Shown: positions 28,222-32,490 of the stretch, one piece after another
Position numbering within the stretch: position 1 is the first letter of the stretch
Layout: each line of letters begins with the position of its first letter
NCBI GenBank assembly: GCA_902530215.1
Contig: CABZZR010000009.1
Span: forward strand, 1 to 32,490
Source: an uncultured Pelagibacteraceae bacterium
GTDB lineage: Bacteria > Pseudomonadota > Alphaproteobacteria > Pelagibacterales > Pelagibacteraceae
Length of the DNA: 32,490 nucleotides
Direction: 5' to 3'
Program-made: the position numbers and the translations under genes
Notes under the pieces: generated by a model
Database searches by the model: none
Seen by the model: the letters and a program-made list of their open reading frames with translations, nothing else
What the model was told of the DNA's origin: nothing

Positions 28222-28960
28222 AAATACAATTTTTTAATTTGTTAAGTTTTATTTTTTTGAATTTAAGTTTTAATGTATCAATAATTAAAATATACCCACA
28301 AAGGGACTCGCCTATCATTAATATTTCTTTTACCGCTTCGTTTGCCTGTATACTTCCTGCTATTCCTGCTAAAGATCCTACTACACCTTCGCGTTCACAA
28401 CTAGTATCTTCAATTTGTGTATTTGGTATAAAACATTTTAAACACGGTGAATTTTTTTTATTTTTAAAATTAAAAGTAAATATATGTCCATCAAATTTGT
28501 TTATAGCAGCTAAAATCAAGATTTTCTTATTTTTAATACAATAATCATTTATTAAAAATTTTGTTTCAAAATTATCACTTCCATCAATTATTATTTCATA
28601 ATTTTTTGCGATTTTATCAATATTATTTTTATCAATTCTTAAGTCAAAAGTTTTTATATTTATATTAGGGTTTATTTTTTGTAATTTCGATTTAGCAATT
28701 TCAATTTTATTTTTATTTATTTCATCTAAGTTATATAAAATTTGTCTATGTAAATTTGACGGGTCAATTTTATCATTATCGACTATTCCAAGATTTCCTA
28801 TACCCATTCGGGCAAGATAAACTGCCGCAGGTGTACCCAATCCTCCCATACCTACTACAAGTATTTTTGATTTAAGAAGTTTTTCTTGTCCGACGGGACC
28901 TATTTTTTTTAAGGTTATTTGTCTAGAATATAAATCAATTTGTTCGTTTGTAAGTTTCAC
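28205..28960 (-). CDS. ThiF/MoeB/HesA-family ubiquitin-like-protein adenylyltransferase
   Basis: A 251-residue E1-like enzyme that adenylates the C-terminal Gly-Gly of a sulfur-carrier protein such as ThiS or MoaD. Visible features are the nucleotide-binding GMGGLG at 37-42, Asp61, NLHRQ at 69-73 and the Asp-rich DGSDN at 126-130. Zinc ligands appear as Cys173 and Cys176 (C-x2-C) and, at the very end, Cys245 and Cys247. The last pair is C-x-C where MoeB has C-x2-C. No rhodanese domain is attached. No ThiS or MoaD gene is in the window, so the partner (thiamine or molybdopterin) cannot be decided. The start is GTG at 28960. It follows coaBC by 34 bases, where relatives often have dut. Confidence 0.85.
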   Translation of the reverse strand: MKLTNEQIDLYSRQITLKKIGPVGQEKLLKSKILVVGMGGLGTPAAVYLARMGIGNLGIVDNDKIDPSNLHRQILYNLDEINKNKIEIAKSKLQKINPNINIKTFDLRIDKNNIDKIAKNYEIIIDGSDNFETKFLINDYCIKNKKILILAAINKFDGHIFTFNFKNKKNSPCLKCFIPNTQIEDTSCEREGVVGSLAGIAGSIQANEAVKEILMIGESLCGYILIIDTLKLKFKKIKLNKLKNCICDKKI

Positions 28961-28994
28961 TTTTTTTTCCGATAAATAAAATTTATTAGATATA

Positions 28995-30209
28995 TTAAAT
29001 AAAAGTTTTTACTATTCGATCTGCAATTTTATCAGCAATAAATGATTTTTTACTATATTCGATTTTTTCAATATTAAAATTTTTATCAATAATTGAAACT
29101 TCATTAAATACCGAGTCAATGCCAAAATTTTCATTTGAAATATCATTTGCGATTATCCAATCACAATGTTTTTTTGCAAGTTTATTTTTTCCATTTTTGA
29201 TTAAATTAGAAGTTTCTGCAGCAAATCCGATAACTAATTTTGGTCTCATCGAGTTATGATTTGATACATATTCTAAAATATCGGCATTTTTTTTTAATAT
29301 AATTTTAATTTCATCTTTTTCATCTTTCTTAATTTTTTTGTTATAGAAAGTATTAAATGTGTAATCACTTACGGCAGCAGTACCAACAAATATATCTGTA
29401 GGTAAATTTTTTTTAACAGCATTAAGCATTTCTTTTCCAGTTACTACATCAATTTTTTTAATTTTATTTGATATGTCCAGTTTTACTGGCCCTGATATTA
29501 TTGTTGTATTTATTCCAATTTTATCTAGTGATTTAGCAATTTCATAACCTTGTAATCCAGAAGATTTATTAGTTATAAATCTTACAGGATCTAAATGTTC
29601 TCTAGTTGGGCCTGCTGTTATTATTGCACTTAAATTTTTTGATTTTAAAATATTTTTGTTATTAAAAAAATTATTTAAATAATCAAGTATTATTTTTGGA
29701 TCTGACATCTTTCCTTGTCCGTACTCACCACATGCCATTTCACCAATTTCCGGCCCTACGCTAAGATAGCCATTTGAAAACAACTTATTAAAATTTTTTT
29801 TCGTTATTGAATTTATCCACATTCTTACATTCATAGCAGGTACCAGAATTGTGTCTTTGTTTGAAGCAAGAACCAGAGTTGATGCTAAATCATCCGCAAT
29901 TCCATTTGCAAACTTTGCAATTATATTAGCAGTAGCAGGCGCAATCAAAATAACGTCAGCCCATCTGGATAATGAAATATGATCAAATTCAGATTCGCTT
30001 TCAGCATCAAAAAAATCTTGATAAACCTTGCCTTTTGATAATGCCGCAACTGATAATGGTGTGACGAAATTTTTTGCAGATTTAGTTAAGACAGTTTTAA
30101 TTTCAACATGCTGTTTTTTTAATAATCTAATTAAATCTAAGCATTTATAAGCCGCAATACCACCACTTATAATTAATAAAATTTTTTTATTTTTTAAATT
30201 TTTTTTCAT
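28995..30209 (-). CDS. coaBC: Bifunctional phosphopantothenoylcysteine decarboxylase / phosphopantothenate-cysteine ligase
   Basis: CoaBC performs two consecutive steps of coenzyme A synthesis. From the ATG at 30209 the protein has 404 residues. The N-terminal CoaC part (about 1-185) is an FMN flavoprotein with SGGIAAYK, the APATANIIAKFANGIADDL flavin and substrate region and the lid motif MACGEYGQGKM with its catalytic Cys. The CoaB part (about 190-404) starts ITAGPTREHLDPVRFITN and contains the VGFAAET segment. A GTG two codons upstream (30215) is an alternative start. It follows ubiB with a gap of nine bases or less, as in many alphaproteobacteria. Confidence 0.96.
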   Translation of the reverse strand: MKKNLKNKKILLIISGGIAAYKCLDLIRLLKKQHVEIKTVLTKSAKNFVTPLSVAALSKGKVYQDFFDAESESEFDHISLSRWADVILIAPATANIIAKFANGIADDLASTLVLASNKDTILVPAMNVRMWINSITKKNFNKLFSNGYLSVGPEIGEMACGEYGQGKMSDPKIILDYLNNFFNNKNILKSKNLSAIITAGPTREHLDPVRFITNKSSGLQGYEIAKSLDKIGINTTIISGPVKLDISNKIKKIDVVTGKEMLNAVKKNLPTDIFVGTAAVSDYTFNTFYNKKIKKDEKDEIKIILKKNADILEYVSNHNSMRPKLVIGFAAETSNLIKNGKNKLAKKHCDWIIANDISNENFGIDSVFNEVSIIDKNFNIEKIEYSKKSFIADKIADRIVKTFI

Positions 30210-30218
30210 TATCACGTA

Positions 30219-31784
30219 TTAAAATAGTAAAAGTAATAAAATTACAAGAATTAAAATTCCACTAAATAGCCTATTTTTTTGCATCTTAACTTTGAGCTCA
30301 TCTTCATGAAATGAAGAGTTGTTAATGTTATTTTTTTTAGTTTTTTCAGCAGCTAATAAAGTTATTAGCTTATTAGCTTTTTCCATTATATGAGGAAGTT
30401 CAGGCAATTTTTTTAGTATTTCGGAAGTACTTGATATTGTTTGATTCAACTTATTAATAGGATCACTTACTTCTTTTAACCAATTTTCTAATACCGGTCT
30501 TGAATCATTCCAAATGTTAGTTTCCGGATTTAATCTTCTTGCAACTCCCTCAACTACCACCATAGTTTTTTGCAAAAGTAGTAACTGTGGTTGAGTTTCC
30601 ATATTAAATTTTTCAGTAATTTCAAAAAGTTGAGATAAAAGTTTTCCTCCCGAGATATCTTTAATTGATTGACCAAAAATTGGTTCACCCACTGATCTTA
30701 ATGCTTGAGCAAATTCATCTTTTGAAGTTGTATCAGGGACTAGTCCTGCAACAAAGTGAACTTCAGCTACTTTTTTATAATCTCTTTTTATGAAACCATA
30801 TAAAATTTCAGCTAGATACATTCTATTAGCAATATCTAATCTTCCCATAATGCCAAAATCAACCGCAACTATATCACCTTGTTTATTAACAAATAAATTT
30901 CCTTGGTGCATGTCTGCATGAAAAAAACCATCTCTTACTGCCTGTTTTAAAAATTGTTGAATTAGGTTTTTAGATATTTTTTTTAAATCTATATTTTCTT
31001 CTTTTATTTTTGTAACTTCCCTAATAGGAATCGCTTCAATTCTATCTAATGTTAAAATTTTTTTACTTGTATAATTCCAATATATCTTAGGAACTTTAAA
31101 ACCAATATCATTTTTTGTATTTTCATAAAGTTCATTTGCAGCAGCTGCTTCAAATCTTAAATCCATCTCTATACTAGTAATTTCTTTTAATAAATGAACT
31201 ACTCTAGTTAGTCTTAGTCTACGTGTTTTTTTTACTAAACTTTCAACTATTGAAGCTAAAAACATTAACGCGTTAATTTCTTCTAAAAATATTTTTTCAA
31301 TATTCGGTCTTAATATTTTTATTGCAACCCCTTTTTTAATTTCTCCATCATTAATATCCGCAAAGTGTACTTGTGCAATTGAAGCTGCGGCTACCGGTTT
31401 TGATAAATTGGAAATATTTTTAAAATTTGTTTCACCTAATTCTTTTTTAATTTGATTTTCTGCTTCTATCATGCTGAATTCGGGTAATTTATCCTGAAGT
31501 TTTGATAGTTCTTCTGCCAATTCATCCCCAACAATGTCTGGTCTTGTTGCCAAAAATTGTCCTAATTTTATAAATGTGGTGCCCATTTTTTGAAGAGAAT
31601 TTCTAATATTTTCCTTGGGTTTTTGAGTATTAAGATTTTGTTTTTTTTTAAAACTAAAACCTAAAATATCGAATAAGATTTTTATTAATAACGGTGGTTT
31701 ATATATTTTGGAAAATGAATCAATCATGTTTGATTCTGCAAGCTTTCTACCTATTTTAAAGATTAAGTATAAATTTTTAATCAT
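30219..31784 (-). CDS. ubiB: UbiB atypical kinase/ATPase for ubiquinone synthesis
   Basis: UbiB is an ADCK-type protein-kinase-like ATPase needed for ubiquinone production, probably by helping to extract or present lipid intermediates. The 521-residue protein has the KxGQ motif (IKLGQFLATRPD), an Ala-rich nucleotide loop (AAASIAQVHFA), the HADMHQGNLFV catalytic loop and the metal-binding DFG in VAVDFGIMG. A single hydrophobic segment at the extreme C-terminus (about 505-521) anchors it in the inner membrane, shorter than the two segments in E. coli. The ATG directly abuts the stop of ubiE. Confidence 0.96.
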   Translation of the reverse strand: MIKNLYLIFKIGRKLAESNMIDSFSKIYKPPLLIKILFDILGFSFKKKQNLNTQKPKENIRNSLQKMGTTFIKLGQFLATRPDIVGDELAEELSKLQDKLPEFSMIEAENQIKKELGETNFKNISNLSKPVAAASIAQVHFADINDGEIKKGVAIKILRPNIEKIFLEEINALMFLASIVESLVKKTRRLRLTRVVHLLKEITSIEMDLRFEAAAANELYENTKNDIGFKVPKIYWNYTSKKILTLDRIEAIPIREVTKIKEENIDLKKISKNLIQQFLKQAVRDGFFHADMHQGNLFVNKQGDIVAVDFGIMGRLDIANRMYLAEILYGFIKRDYKKVAEVHFVAGLVPDTTSKDEFAQALRSVGEPIFGQSIKDISGGKLLSQLFEITEKFNMETQPQLLLLQKTMVVVEGVARRLNPETNIWNDSRPVLENWLKEVSDPINKLNQTISSTSEILKKLPELPHIMEKANKLITLLAAEKTKKNNINNSSFHEDELKVKMQKNRLFSGILILVILLLLLF

Positions 31785-32489
31785 TTATATTTTCCAACCA
31801 GAATGAATTGCTACTATTCCACCAGATAGATTTCTGTAAGATAAATTTTCAAATTTTGTTTTTTTCATCATTTTTAGCAGTTCTTCCTGAGCCATGAAAC
31901 CATCGATACTTTTAATTAAATATTCATATGGTTCAGATTTTCCAACAAAAAACTTTCCGAATTCAGGAATTAGTTTTGAATATTTTTTATAGAGTTTATT
32001 AAAATTTTGGCTTTCAATTTTTGAAAATTCTAAACACATAAATCTACCTCCTGGTTTAAGAATTCTATATGCTTCTTTCAAAGCTAAAAATTTATTACTT
32101 ACATTTCTAAGTCCAAAACTTATTACGTAATAATCAAAAACATTATTTTTTAAAGGTATCTTTTCTGCATTAGCAACTATCCAATTTATATTGCTATTTT
32201 TTTTTAATCTATTCTTAGCAATTTTAATCATATTTTTGTTGCTATCTACACAAACCACTTCGCTCTTGTAATTAGTATTTTTTAAAAAAATTTCTGCAAT
32301 GTCTCCCGTACCCGAAGCTACATCAACAAGTTTTTTATTTATTTTTGGAGCTAACCATGTGATAAGGTCTTTTTTCCATATATTGTGTAAACCAAATGAT
32401 GCGACATTATTCATTAAGTCATATTTCTGATGAACAGCATCAAAGACCTTGTTCACAAATAAATCTTTTTTATTATTTTGATAATTCAT
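31785..32489 (-). CDS. ubiE: Ubiquinone biosynthesis C-methyltransferase UbiE
   Basis: UbiE uses S-adenosylmethionine to C-methylate the benzoquinol ring in ubiquinone synthesis. The 234-residue class I methyltransferase has motif I VASGTGDIAEIF, the acidic VCVDSN loop, and the family block SFGLRNVSNKFLALKEAYRILKPGGR, here split as SFGLRNVSNKF and AYRILKPGGR. The N-terminal VNKVFDAVHQKYDLMNN is typical, so the ATG at 32489, one base from the window edge, is the likely start and the gene is complete. It heads ubiE-ubiB-coaBC, a conserved alphaproteobacterial order. The upstream region and any promoter lie outside. Confidence 0.96.
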   Translation of the reverse strand: MNYQNNKKDLFVNKVFDAVHQKYDLMNNVASFGLHNIWKKDLITWLAPKINKKLVDVASGTGDIAEIFLKNTNYKSEVVCVDSNKNMIKIAKNRLKKNSNINWIVANAEKIPLKNNVFDYYVISFGLRNVSNKFLALKEAYRILKPGGRFMCLEFSKIESQNFNKLYKKYSKLIPEFGKFFVGKSEPYEYLIKSIDGFMAQEELLKMMKKTKFENLSYRNLSGGIVAIHSGWKI

Positions 32490-32490
32490 T

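Overview
The window is a dense, strongly AT-rich stretch of an alphaproteobacterial chromosome, most like the marine SAR11 (Pelagibacterales) group. The evidence is protein-level: bifunctional MaeB, a MUR-type Fur, an Irr-type Fur, a NusA with a duplicated helix-hairpin-helix tail, and the order fabI-fabB-fabA-irr. Gaps are a few bases, many genes overlap, and A/T homopolymers are abundant. No rRNA, tRNA, CRISPR, insertion sequence or phage gene was seen. No gene-free stretch exceeds 130 bases. Species assignment is inference, since no search was possible.

Layout. Positions 1-1417 (+): the end of rsmI and a BON-domain lipoprotein. 1418-3715 (-): malic enzyme maeB. 3768-8117 (+): murJ, trpS, an Nfu iron-sulfur scaffold and a Bax-like glucosaminidase. 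8121-9182 (-): an exported polysaccharide deacetylase whose 5' end overlaps the divergent tsaB. 9145-15729 (+): tsaB, fur/mur, miaB, phoH, ybeY, lnt, metK. 15785-15811: a terminator-like hairpin just ahead of nusA. 15825-22332 (+): the transcription/translation operon nusA-infB-rbfA-rpsO-pnp. 22329-24965 (-): fabA-fabB-fabI, perhaps with a tiny basic protein at the end. 25047-27751 (+): irr and katG. 27766-32489 (-): ubiE-ubiB-coaBC-thiF-like-SH3 protein.

How the genes work together. The window is nearly all housekeeping: ribosome and tRNA maturation (rsmI, ybeY, rbfA, miaB, tsaB, pnp), transcription and translation factors (nusA, infB, rpsO, trpS), envelope building (murJ, lnt, Bax-like, deacetylase), unsaturated fatty-acid synthesis (fabA/B/I), ubiquinone (ubiE/B), CoA (coaBC) and S-adenosylmethionine (metK). 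Gene order follows a conserved alphaproteobacterial backbone, but several usual members are absent at their expected places (mutS/glnD, rimI, corC, trmB, rimP, ylxR, truB).

Two things stand out. (1) nusA is split by a -1 frameshift at an A7G run that reads exactly A AAA AAG in the zero frame, the E. coli dnaX slippery heptamer. The downstream frame carries the rest of a normal NusA tail. (2) Between irr and katG lie two perfect palindromes of the same 6-3-6 design with centres exactly 30 bp apart. One matches the Irr box (ICE) and the other resembles a PerR box and covers the katG -10. This suggests a compact peroxide/iron switch in which Irr controls catalase-peroxidase.
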